Shown in pieces: positions 11,069 to 19,014 of a stretch of DNA of 64,000 nt (position 1 is the stretch's first letter; each line of letters opens with the position of its first letter). Source of the DNA: Engelhardtia mirabilis. Its GTDB lineage: Bacteria > Planctomycetota > UBA1135 > GCA-002686595. The stretch covers positions 1 to 64,000 of the forward strand of contig CP036296.1 of assembly GCA_007751255.1 (NCBI GenBank), in the 5' to 3' direction. The position numbers were made by a program, and so were the translations under genes. Below the pieces are notes generated by a model. It searched no databases. It had not been told where the DNA came from and worked only from the letters and a program-made list of their open reading frames with translations.

Positions 11069-13869
11069 CGCTGTGGCCTCTGCTTCCCGCCGATGCCGTC
11101 CGCCCACCCGGTGCCTCCCGGACCGGACTCGATCAAGTACTCACGCGCGTCGATCTTGAACCACTCGGCTTCCGAGCGGAGGCCGCCAGGTTGTTGGATG
11201 ATTGCCGGCCGGCCCAAGAGGTGAATCACGCCGGACCAGGTGCGGGCGGTCAAGCGATCACCCTCGGCAGTGGGTCCATCCGAGAACGCCAGTCGCACCG
11301 CGCCATCGGCCACCATCCGCGCCAGGCGCGGCTTGGACGGGTCGCTGGATGGATCGCCGATGAAGTCGGCCTCGTTCGCACGCAGGGTCCAGGTGGATCC
11401 GCTCGGCATGCGCCCGACGAAGGTCACGTTGCCCTTGAAGGACAACTTCTCCGGTCGCGCGACCAAGCGCGCGGCGGTGGCCTTGAGCCCGTCGAGGGGC
11501 GACGGCTCGAGGCCGGCGTCGGGCATGTCCAGCACGAGATTCGGCCGGTCGGCGATCAATCCATCGGGGGCGAACTGCAAGGCCAGGGCCTCGAGTGCAA
11601 AGGGGCGACCTGTGCCTGGCAGGCGCCCCTCGGCCAGGACGATGCCGTCCTCGCCAGGGTCGAGGGTGCCGACGCCGCCTTCGAGCAGCACCAGGCGTCC
11701 GCCCTGCGCGGTCAGCTCGGGAGTGCCCAGGCTCTCCAGGTGCACGTGACCCTCGGCCACCAACTCACCCTGCGAGTCCTGGCCCACGCCTTCCTCGAGG
11801 GCCTCGCCGTCGCGGGCGTAGAGCAAGCCGTCGAGCTGGTCCGAGTGCAGTTCGTAGTCGCCGTAGGCGCCGCGCGTGATCGCCTCGACCGACCCGGTGA
11901 CCCGCAGCTCGGTCATGACCAAGTCGGGTTCCCCCACCGGCACCCGCAGGATCCTCAGGGCGTCGCCCGACAGGTCGAAGTGCGAGCCGCTCTGGTCCAA
12001 GCTCGCGCTCACCGCACCGGCGGCGTTCAACTCGGTCCGCCCCAAGCTCTGGACGGTCGTGTCGCGGTCGAAGTCGCCCAGGATCTCCACGCGCCCGGCC
12101 AGGACGCGACCGGTGAGGTCATCGAGGGTGAGCTCGGCGTCCACGTCGCCTTCGGCCAGGATGCGCCCTGGGACGCGCGTGATCTGATGGGCAAGCACCT
12201 CCCCGCGGTCGGAGACGTAGACCACCCGTTGCTCGCCGCCGGAGCTGATCGTGATGTCGTCGATGCCCTTGGCCACGACCTTCTCGCCCCGCAGCAAGTC
12301 GCCCCGAGTGATCAACTCCACGCTGCCGTCGGCGACGAAGTCGAGGGTCTCGGGGTCGAAGCCGGTCAGGTGGTCGGCGCTGGCAGCGACCGGCGGGTCG
12401 GAGAGCAGGCTCAGGGCGATGCGGCCGGCCGAGGGCACGGTCCAGCGATCCTCGCGGGCCTCGAAGGTCAGGCTCTCGTAGGCGATCAGCTTCAACTCCT
12501 CGCCCTCGCGCGTGACGCCGGTGACCTCACTCTCGCCCAGGGTCGTGACCTCCAGTCGCTCGGCGTCGATCTTGCCGTCGAGTTCCAGGGTCTTCAGGGT
12601 CCAGCCGGCGAAGTGCACCTCGACCCCCGACCAGGCCCGGAAGCTGGCCGGAAGGTCGTCGGTGGCCGGCCTTCCGGCGAGGCCGCCGGCAGCCCACAGC
12701 TCCGTGTCGCGCCAATCGAGCTGCGCCGGCCCGGCCACCGTGACGGAGACATCGGGCGAGAGGGTCAGGTCCATGGAACTCTCGCCCCAGACCCGCAGGA
12801 TCTCCGGCTCACCGGCTGGCCCGGCACCCTCGGTCGGCGGCTCGAGCGCCAGGTGGGCCTCGGGTCCGCCGGTCAGGCGCGCCGACCCCAGCCGACCATC
12901 GGGGGACATCTGGAAGTCCACCCGCTGGCCCTGGAAGCGGTGGCCATCCATTCGCAGGGTGCTCTCGCCCTCGGCGAAGAGGGACTCGAAGACCAGGGCC
13001 TCGTCCTCTTCGGTGTCCGCGTCCGCATCCGCGGTGCCCTCGGTCGTGTCGGCGTGGCCGACGATCTCGATCCGGCGCGCGTCCAAGGACAAGGCGTCGT
13101 CACCCTCCACCACCAACAGGGCGCGCCGCTGGGCAACGACCTTGAGCCGAGTCTCGTCGCTCGGGTCGAAGCGCTCGATCAACATCGGACCCGAGCTGAC
13201 CAGCCGCCCGCGACCGTTGGGACCGGCCACGACGGTGCAGCGCGCGTCGCTCGCGAACTCGATTCGCCCAGTGCTCAGGTCCAGGTCGAGGGCCGAGCCC
13301 TCGGCGTCGAGCCCGCTGCCCTTCACCAGGGCCCGCGTAGTCGTCGTGAAGCGGCTCCGTTCGAGGTCTCCCACCAGGTGGTCGGAGGTCATCACCAGCG
13401 GCACCAACCGCGATCCCCGCACCAGCTTGACCTCCACGTCCTCGAAGGAGATCTGGTTCGAGAGGCTCGGCTCGACGCCACCGTCGTCGGATTCCAACCG
13501 CGTGCGACCCCGCGCCGCCGTCAGCAGGACCGTCAGCTCCCCGTCGTCTTCGTCGAACAGTTCGAGCACCAGGTCCTCGAGCACCACCGAGCCGTCGTCG
13601 CTGGTCTCCGAGTCCTGGGCCACGAGCCGGTAGAGCGGGACGCCGCGGCCGCCGAGCGGCACGTAGCTGCTGAACACCGTGGCCCCGCTGAGCAGCAGCC
13701 TGGCAGCGCCGAACTCCTCTCCTGTGACCACGGCGCCGCTGCGGCCGCGCTCGGGGAACGAGCGCTGGGGTTTGGACCAATCAGCCACGAGCTCGACCCC
13801 GAAGAACTGCCTGAGGGCCAGCAGGCCCCCGCCGAACAGCAGCAGGAAGGCGATCGTTCGACGGATCAC
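11065..13869 (-). CDS. Giant LptC/LptA-like periplasmic LPS transport protein
   Basis: A 934 aa protein with one N-terminal membrane helix (RRTIAFLLLFGGGLLALRQF), like LptC, followed by about 900 residues of beta-rich OstA/LptA-type sequence: repeated short strands such as LVLEDLVLELFDEDDGELT, ARGRTRLES, LTAQGGRLVLLEGG and KLSFKGNVTF. E. coli has separate LptC (191 aa) and LptA (185 aa); here a single protein several times larger sits at the same place between kdsC and lptD. I infer that it forms most or all of the periplasmic bridge. GTG at 13869 overlaps the kdsC stop (GTGA). No LptB, LptF or LptG gene is adjacent. Confidence 0.72.
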   Translation of the reverse strand: MIRRTIAFLLLFGGGLLALRQFFGVELVADWSKPQRSFPERGRSGAVVTGEEFGAARLLLSGATVFSSYVPLGGRGVPLYRLVAQDSETSDDGSVVLEDLVLELFDEDDGELTVLLTAARGRTRLESDDGGVEPSLSNQISFEDVEVKLVRGSRLVPLVMTSDHLVGDLERSRFTTTTRALVKGSGLDAEGSALDLDLSTGRIEFASDARCTVVAGPNGRGRLVSSGPMLIERFDPSDETRLKVVAQRRALLVVEGDDALSLDARRIEIVGHADTTEGTADADADTEEDEALVFESLFAEGESTLRMDGHRFQGQRVDFQMSPDGRLGSARLTGGPEAHLALEPPTEGAGPAGEPEILRVWGESSMDLTLSPDVSVTVAGPAQLDWRDTELWAAGGLAGRPATDDLPASFRAWSGVEVHFAGWTLKTLELDGKIDAERLEVTTLGESEVTGVTREGEELKLIAYESLTFEAREDRWTVPSAGRIALSLLSDPPVAASADHLTGFDPETLDFVADGSVELITRGDLLRGEKVVAKGIDDITISSGGEQRVVYVSDRGEVLAHQITRVPGRILAEGDVDAELTLDDLTGRVLAGRVEILGDFDRDTTVQSLGRTELNAAGAVSASLDQSGSHFDLSGDALRILRVPVGEPDLVMTELRVTGSVEAITRGAYGDYELHSDQLDGLLYARDGEALEEGVGQDSQGELVAEGHVHLESLGTPELTAQGGRLVLLEGGVGTLDPGEDGIVLAEGRLPGTGRPFALEALALQFAPDGLIADRPNLVLDMPDAGLEPSPLDGLKATAARLVARPEKLSFKGNVTFVGRMPSGSTWTLRANEADFIGDPSSDPSKPRLARMVADGAVRLAFSDGPTAEGDRLTARTWSGVIHLLGRPAIIQQPGGLRSEAEWFKIDAREYLIESGPGGTGWADGIGGKQRPQR

Positions 13870-14411
13870 CGGGTGTACCGTCCGACGATGGCCGGCCACT
13901 CGCCGCGGGCCTTCAGGAGAGCCTCGCAGACCTCCCGCGCGGCTCCGCGACCACCGGGCAGGCTGCAGGGCAGGTTGGCTCGCTCGATCAACTCGGGCGC
14001 GGCGTCCACCGGGCAGGCCCGCACGGCGGCCCCCGCGAAGAGCGCCAGGTCGGGCAGGTCGTCCCCCATGGCCAGGGTCGCCTCGGGGCCGACGCCCGCG
14101 CGACGCTGAACCTGTGCCAGGACCTCGGCCTTGCCCCCCCGACGCAGGTGCACGTGCGTCACGCCGAGCTCCGCGGCCCGTCGCTCGGTGGCCGCACAGC
14201 CCCTACCACTGATCCAGGCCAGCTCGATCCCCGCTTGACGCAGCCACACCAGGCCCTGGCCGTCTCGCACCGAGAAGGACTGCAGCTCGGTCCCATCGCC
14301 GTAGACCACGGAGCCATCGGTCAGGGTTCCGTCCACGTCGAAGACTGCGAGCCGCACCCCGGCCAGGGTGCGTCGCAACTCGGGTTCCAGTTCGGGATCC
14401 GTGGCGGTCAA
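13866..14411 (-). CDS. kdsC: 3-deoxy-D-manno-octulosonate 8-phosphate phosphatase (KdsC-like HAD)
   Basis: HAD-superfamily phosphatase expected to convert Kdo-8-phosphate to Kdo for the LPS core. The nucleophile motif is VFDVDGTLTDG, motif II is WISGR, followed by the GGK lysine and the metal motif MGDDLPDL, in the order and 181 aa length of KdsC (cap-less C0 type). The start is uncertain: a TTG at 14411, 17 nt after the kdsD stop, without a clear ribosome site. The stop overlaps the next gene by GTGA. Immediate linkage to kdsD and lptC/A/D genes strongly supports the Kdo role over other KDO-like HADs. Confidence 0.9.
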   Translation of the reverse strand: MTATDPELEPELRRTLAGVRLAVFDVDGTLTDGSVVYGDGTELQSFSVRDGQGLVWLRQAGIELAWISGRGCAATERRAAELGVTHVHLRRGGKAEVLAQVQRRAGVGPEATLAMGDDLPDLALFAGAAVRACPVDAAPELIERANLPCSLPGGRGAAREVCEALLKARGEWPAIVGRYTR

Positions 14412-14428
14412 GGGAAGGGCTCGACAGG

Positions 14429-15460
14429 TCAGAGGCGCAGGTCGAGCACGTCCTGGACGTCCAGGAGGCCGACCGGGCGACGGTCGTCGTCGAGCACCGG
14501 AAGCTGGTCGACCTTGTATTCGTGGATCAAGTGCATAGCTTCTTCCACCAGCTGGTCGGGGTGGACCGACTTGGGGTTGCGACCCATATGGGCTGCAATG
14601 GGCTCCGCTCCCGGAGGCCCTCCAGCGGCCAAGAGCAAGCGCCTGAGGTCCCCATCAGTGAAGATGCCGACCATTTGTCCCTCATCTCCAACCACCAAAG
14701 TGGCCCCCGGGTGGCGGCCAGGGACTTGACTCGCCAGCTCGAGCGCCTCGGACAGGGTCGCCGACTCCTTGATGAGTGGAAGTTGATCCCCCGAGCGCAT
14801 GACTTCCGCCACGCGCAGCAGCTTGCGGCCCAGGGCCCCGGCCGGGTGGAAGCGGGCGTAATCCTCGCGGCTGAAGCCACGCGCCTTGGCCACCACCATC
14901 GCCAGGGCGTCGCCGATGGCCATCATCGCCGAGGTGCTGGCCGTGGGCGCCAGCCCCAAGGGGCAGGCCTCCCCCACCGGGCCCAACTCGAGCACACAGT
15001 CCGAGCGCTGCCCCAAGGTCGACTCGCGGCTCTCGGTGATCGCCACCAGGTTGGCGCCGATGCGCCGCGCCGCCGGGATCAGGGCCTTGATCTCCGCCGT
15101 CTCGCCCGAGTTCGACAGGGCCACGACGACGTCGTCGGCGCGGATTCGCCCCAGGTCACCGTGCAGGGCCTCGCCCGGGTGCAGGGTCAAGCTGGGCGTG
15201 CCGGTCGAGGCCATGGTGGCGGAGAGCTTGGCGCCAACCAGGCCGGCCTTGCCCATGCCCGTCACCACGACCATCCCCTTGCAGCCCAGGATCAAGTGCA
15301 CGGCTTGGACGAAGTCGGAGCCGAGGCGATCGGTGAGCCGCGTGATGGCCTCGGCCTCGGTACGGATCACCTCGGCGGCGTGGGCCAACAGATCCGCTGC
15401 CGCCCGCGACCCGTGGTCGGGATGGTTGGATCCGGGCTCCTGCTGACGGGCCTCGTGCAT
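14429..15460 (-). CDS. kdsD: Arabinose-5-phosphate isomerase (KpsF/GutQ/KdsD)
   Basis: Interconverts ribulose-5-phosphate and arabinose-5-phosphate, the first committed step to Kdo. The N-terminal SIS domain shows VVVTGMGKAGLVGAKLSATM, SLTLHPGEALHGDLG and VVALSNSGETAEI. It is followed by the FHPAGALGRKL linker and two C-terminal CBS domains (LVVGDEGQMVGIFTDGDLRR; QLPVLDDDRRPVGLLDVQD). ATG at 15460 is preferred (GAGGAACG just upstream), giving 343 aa, typical of the family. It is the first gene of the minus-strand envelope operon, divergent from the membrane protease gene, so the 199 bp gap probably holds both promoters. Confidence 0.94.
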   Translation of the reverse strand: MHEARQQEPGSNHPDHGSRAAADLLAHAAEVIRTEAEAITRLTDRLGSDFVQAVHLILGCKGMVVVTGMGKAGLVGAKLSATMASTGTPSLTLHPGEALHGDLGRIRADDVVVALSNSGETAEIKALIPAARRIGANLVAITESRESTLGQRSDCVLELGPVGEACPLGLAPTASTSAMMAIGDALAMVVAKARGFSREDYARFHPAGALGRKLLRVAEVMRSGDQLPLIKESATLSEALELASQVPGRHPGATLVVGDEGQMVGIFTDGDLRRLLLAAGGPPGAEPIAAHMGRNPKSVHPDQLVEEAMHLIHEYKVDQLPVLDDDRRPVGLLDVQDVLDLRL

Positions 15461-15659
15461 GGTGGTCGTTCCTCGCAAGCGTCCTCGTGCGGCCTGGCGC
15501 CGGGCAATTTACGGGCTGCGGGGCTCTCGCTCGACGACCACCCGTGCCAAAGACTCGGGGCGACTCGCCGGTCCCATCGACGGGGGTCGTGGGACCGCCG
15601 TCGCCCGCGCGCTAACCTGCTCACGCGCCCGGCCCAGGTTCGGCGCCCAGACCCTCAAC

Positions 15660-16385
15660 GTGGCAACCCTCTCCATCCATCTCGCCGGCGCCCTCGACCC
15701 CCTGGGGCCGGTCGCGTTCATCTCCCAGAGGCTGCGCGACTACCCGGCCGGACTGGTCGTGGTGATCGCGGCGCTGGTGCTGTCCCTGGCCTTCCACGAG
15801 GCCGCCCACGCCTGGACCGCCCACGCCTTGGGCGACGACACCGCCAAGCGCATGGGTCGCCTGACCCTGAACCCGATCGCTCACATCGACCTGGTCAACA
15901 CGATCCTGCTGCCGGCCGTGATGATCGCGACCATGGGTTGGATCTTCGGTGGCGCGAAGCCGGTCCCGGTCAATCCGGCGAACTTCAAGAACCCCCTGCG
16001 GGACAACGCGATCGTCGCCATCGCCGGCCCGGCCTCCAACCTGCTGTTGGCCTTCCTGACGATGATCGCGCTCCACGGGGTCCTGAAGTCGGGGGCCTGG
16101 GAGGGCAAGATGCTGCCGGACCTGTTGGCCGCGATCGTCGGTTTCAACGTCCTGCTGGCGGTCTTCAACCTGGTTCCGATCCCCCCCCTCGACGGCTCGC
16201 GGGTGGTGACCTGGCTGCTGCCCCGCGACGCGCGCCACCTGTACGGAGCGATCGAGCAGTATGGGATCCTCGTGATCTTCGGCCTGATCCTGTTCGTGCG
16301 CCCGTTCCAGGTCGCGCTGTGGAACACGCTCAATTTCGTGGAGTCTTTCCTCTACGAACTCGTGACGCTGTGGGGGCTGTGGTGA
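15660..16385 (+). CDS. Site-2-protease-type membrane metalloprotease (M50 family)
   Basis: A 241 aa polytopic membrane protein. The zinc site is HEAAH in SLAFHEAAHAWTAHALGD, followed by the MGRLTLNPIAHIDLVNTILLP segment and the third-ligand motif VPIPPLDGSRV, as in the short YwhC/M50B-type rhomboid-independent proteases. No PDZ domain is present. The most likely start is GTG at 15660, giving ATLSIHLAGAL; the frame is open further upstream but that part is not membrane-like. Its stop overlaps the scpA start (TGATG), so the two are translationally coupled. The substrate is unknown. Confidence 0.88.
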   Translation: MATLSIHLAGALDPLGPVAFISQRLRDYPAGLVVVIAALVLSLAFHEAAHAWTAHALGDDTAKRMGRLTLNPIAHIDLVNTILLPAVMIATMGWIFGGAKPVPVNPANFKNPLRDNAIVAIAGPASNLLLAFLTMIALHGVLKSGAWEGKMLPDLLAAIVGFNVLLAVFNLVPIPPLDGSRVVTWLLPRDARHLYGAIEQYGILVIFGLILFVRPFQVALWNTLNFVESFLYELVTLWGLW

Positions 16386-17557
16386 TGCTCGAGGGCACCG
16401 ACAAGCCCGAGGACGACGAGCTTCGAACGCAAGAGGCGTCGGAGGCAGAGGCCAGCGGGGGAGCGGAGTCGACGTCGGAAGCGTCGGTGAGGGACGATGT
16501 CGCCCAGGGTGAGGTCGTCGACGCGGTAGAGGCTGGCAATGCTGCGGAAGCGGCGCATCCGGGCGATGCGGGCAGTTCGGATGAGTCTGCCGCCACCGCT
16601 CCCGCCGCGGATTCTCCGGCCGATTCCACCCCTGCGGACACCGCGGCCTCGGCTGCAACGCCGGCGGCAGCCACCGCCAGCGCCGAGCAGGGTCACGACT
16701 ACACGGTGCGCCTCGAGCGCGTCTTCTCGGGCCCCATGGACCTCTTGCTGCATCTGGTGCGCGAGCAGGAGGTGGAGATCCACGAGATCGAGATCCACAC
16801 GATCGTGGGGGACTACCTCGGCTACCTGAGAGCCCTCTCGCAGGTGGACATCGAGTCCGCCGGGGACTTCGTCGTGATGGCCGCCACGTTGATGGCGATC
16901 AAGTCGCGCTCGCTGCTGCCCAAGGAGGAGCTGGACCTGGAGGCCGAGCTCGATCCGCGCGACGAGTTGATCCAGCGCCTGGTCGAGTACCGCCGCTTCC
17001 GCCAGTCCTCCGAGCTGCTCGAGGCGCGTTGGGTCGATCGCAACCTGCTGCACTCGCGCGGCTGGACCGGCGAGCTGGCCCGCTCGCGCGTGGAGCCGAC
17101 CCTCGACCTGGGCGAGGTCACCGTCTTCGACCTGCTCGCGATCTGGTCGCGCCTGCAGCGTGAGACCCTGGCCAACAGCCCGCACCGGATCGCCGGCGAC
17201 CCGCACCCGATGCGCTTCTACGTCGACCGTTTGGTCGATCGACTGCGTTCCGACGGCGGCTTCTCGCTGCGGCGCATGGTCGAGTCGGGCTACGACGAGC
17301 CCGCCACCCGCGAGCACCTGGTGGGGTCCTTCTGCGCGATCCTCGAGCTGGTCAAGTTGGGCGTGGCCAGCGTGATCCAGGAGAGCACGGCCGGGGACAT
17401 CGACATTCGCATGCGCGACGACCTGGAGGCCCCGATCGAGGACCTCCTGGCCGGGGTCGAGTTCGAGGAGCTCGACGAGGCCCGCGCCGCCTCGGCCGAG
17501 GCCGAGCTGGCCGCTGCCGGGATCGAACTGCCCGGCGAGGGCGCCGACGCCCCCTGA
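16385..17557 (+). CDS. scpA: Segregation and condensation protein A
   Basis: Kleisin subunit of the SMC condensin complex, bridging SMC heads with ScpB. The conserved core begins about residue 105 (YTVRLERVFSGPMDLLLHLV, then REQEVEIHEIEI and DFVVMAATLMAIKSRSLLP) and continues to the C-terminal winged helix with VELVKLG-like sequence (ILELVKLGVASVIQES). At 390 aa it is longer than typical ScpA (about 250) because of an acidic, Ala/Ser/Asp-rich N-terminal extension of about 100 residues and an acidic C-terminal tail. ATG at 16385 overlaps the upstream stop by one base; GTG at 16382 is also possible. scpB is not in the window. Confidence 0.92.
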   Translation: MLEGTDKPEDDELRTQEASEAEASGGAESTSEASVRDDVAQGEVVDAVEAGNAAEAAHPGDAGSSDESAATAPAADSPADSTPADTAASAATPAAATASAEQGHDYTVRLERVFSGPMDLLLHLVREQEVEIHEIEIHTIVGDYLGYLRALSQVDIESAGDFVVMAATLMAIKSRSLLPKEELDLEAELDPRDELIQRLVEYRRFRQSSELLEARWVDRNLLHSRGWTGELARSRVEPTLDLGEVTVFDLLAIWSRLQRETLANSPHRIAGDPHPMRFYVDRLVDRLRSDGGFSLRRMVESGYDEPATREHLVGSFCAILELVKLGVASVIQESTAGDIDIRMRDDLEAPIEDLLAGVEFEELDEARAASAEAELAAAGIELPGEGADAP

Positions 17558-17697
17558 GTCCGGTCCCAGTCCTGCCAGATCGCCGTACTCCCCTGACCGG
17601 TTCGAGTCCCGGGGCCCGCCGTGGACCCCGCCCGCCAGATAGACTCTGCGGCCCGAACCCGACTCCGAACCCTTCGAGAGCCCTACCGGTACCCACC

Positions 17698-18021
17698 ATG
17701 AGCAACGCAGCCGACGTCACCGACGCCCAGTGGAAAGAGACCGTCCTCGACAGCGAGACTCCCGTCCTGGTCGATTTCTGGGCCGAGTGGTGCCAGCCCT
17801 GCAAGGCCATGAGCGAGCCCATCGATCGGCTCGCCGCGCAGTTCGGCGATCGCCTGCGGGTGGTCAAGATCAACATCGACGAGAACCCCAAGACGCCGGC
17901 CGAGTACGGCGTGATGAGCATCCCGACCTTCCTGGTCGTCAAGGGTGGCAAGGAAGTCGGCCTGACCCGCGGCGTCCAGCCCTTCGACAAGCTGGTCGAG
18001 CTCGTCGAGCAGCACCTCTAG
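17698..18021 (+). CDS. trxA: Thioredoxin
   Basis: Small thiol-disulfide oxidoreductase, 107 aa, the normal length. The fold landmarks are VLVDFWAEWCQPCKAM with the redox pair C-Q-P-C, then INIDENPKTPAEYGVMSIPT with the cis-proline and FLVVKGGKEV. The active site is CQPC instead of the usual CGPC, which may shift the redox potential. ATG at 17698 fits the family N terminus. It stands 140 nt after scpA and 33 nt before fmt, so it could be its own unit or lead the fmt-rsmB operon. Confidence 0.93.
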   Translation: MSNAADVTDAQWKETVLDSETPVLVDFWAEWCQPCKAMSEPIDRLAAQFGDRLRVVKINIDENPKTPAEYGVMSIPTFLVVKGGKEVGLTRGVQPFDKLVELVEQHL

Positions 18022-18054
18022 GCCCCGCGGCTCCGTCCCGCTCGGCACTGCGTC

Positions 18055-19014
18055 TTGACCGCTCCCATCCGCGTCGTCTTCTTCGGCTCGCCACCCTTCG
18101 CGACACCGATCGTCGAGCGGCTCTTGTCCAGTGAGCACCGCCCCGTGGCGGTGGTGACGCCGCCCGATCGACCCGCCGGCCGCGGGCGCGCCGCCCAGAG
18201 CTCGCCTGTCGCGGTCCTGACCGACGCCGCTGGAGTCGAGCTGCTGCGGCCGGAGTCGACGCGCGAGATGGAACTCCGCGCGCGCCTGCGCGCCCTGGAC
18301 GCCGACGTCTTCCTGGTGGCGAGCTACGGCGAGCTGTTCGACCAGGAGCTGCTCGCGATGCCCGCCCGCGCCTGCCTGAACGTGCACGGCTCCCTGCTGC
18401 CGCGCTGGCGCGGCGCGGCCCCGGTCCAAGCGGCGATTCTGGCCGGAGACTCGGTGACGGGCGTGAGTGTCCAACGCATGGTCCGCGGTCTCGACGCCGG
18501 CGACGTGCTGCTGTCGCGCGAGACCCCGATCGGTCCCGAGACCACCGGGGGCGAGCTCTTCGACCGCTTGGCGCACCTCGGGGCGGACGCGGCCATCGCG
18601 GCCCTGGACCTGATCGCGGCCGGGGACGCGCACTTCACGCCCCAGGACCCCGAGGCGGTCACGCGCTGTCGCAAGCTGGACAAGCGCTCCGGGGTGCTCG
18701 ATTGGAGCGACGACGCCGCGGCCCTGGAGCGGCGCGTGCGCGCCATGAATCCACGCCCCGGTGCCCGCACGACCCTGGCGGACGGTCGGGTGCTCGGCGT
18801 CAAGCGAGCGGCGGTGGTGGGGGGCTCGAGCGGTGCCCCTGGCACGCCCGACCCCGCAGCCCTGGACCAGGGGCGCCTAGTGATCCACGCCGGCCGCGGT
18901 GCGCTGGAACTGCTCGAGGTGCAACCGGCCGGCAAGCGTCCGATGCTCGCCGCCGACTTCCTGCGCGGCGCGCGGATCGACCCCGAAGTCCCCCTGGGCC
19001 AGGAGCAAGAGTGA
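18055..19014 (+). CDS. fmt: Methionyl-tRNA formyltransferase
   Basis: Formylates initiator Met-tRNA using 10-formyl-THF. The N-terminal formyltransferase domain shows VVFFGSPPFATPIVERL, VVTPPDRPAGRGR, VASYGELFDQELL and the catalytic block NVHGSLLPRWRGAAPVQAAI. The C-terminal domain includes LDWSDDAAALERRVRAMNPRPGA. The length of 319 aa is standard. The start is TTG at 18055. The stop overlaps the rsmB start (GTGA), and fmt-rsmB is a common bacterial gene pair. No def gene is seen nearby. Confidence 0.95.
   Translation: MTAPIRVVFFGSPPFATPIVERLLSSEHRPVAVVTPPDRPAGRGRAAQSSPVAVLTDAAGVELLRPESTREMELRARLRALDADVFLVASYGELFDQELLAMPARACLNVHGSLLPRWRGAAPVQAAILAGDSVTGVSVQRMVRGLDAGDVLLSRETPIGPETTGGELFDRLAHLGADAAIAALDLIAAGDAHFTPQDPEAVTRCRKLDKRSGVLDWSDDAAALERRVRAMNPRPGARTTLADGRVLGVKRAAVVGGSSGAPGTPDPAALDQGRLVIHAGRGALELLEVQPAGKRPMLAADFLRGARIDPEVPLGQEQE

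Noticed and set aside
10981..14109. 1042-residue plus-strand frame opposite the lptC/A-like gene
   Set aside because: Shadow of the minus-strand gene, with His/Gln/Gly/Arg-rich noise and no domain pattern.
14522..16384. Open frame extending scpA about 620 residues upstream
   Set aside because: The upstream part overlaps the protease and kdsD genes in other frames and has His/Arg/Gly noise; scpA starts at 16385 by TGATG coupling.
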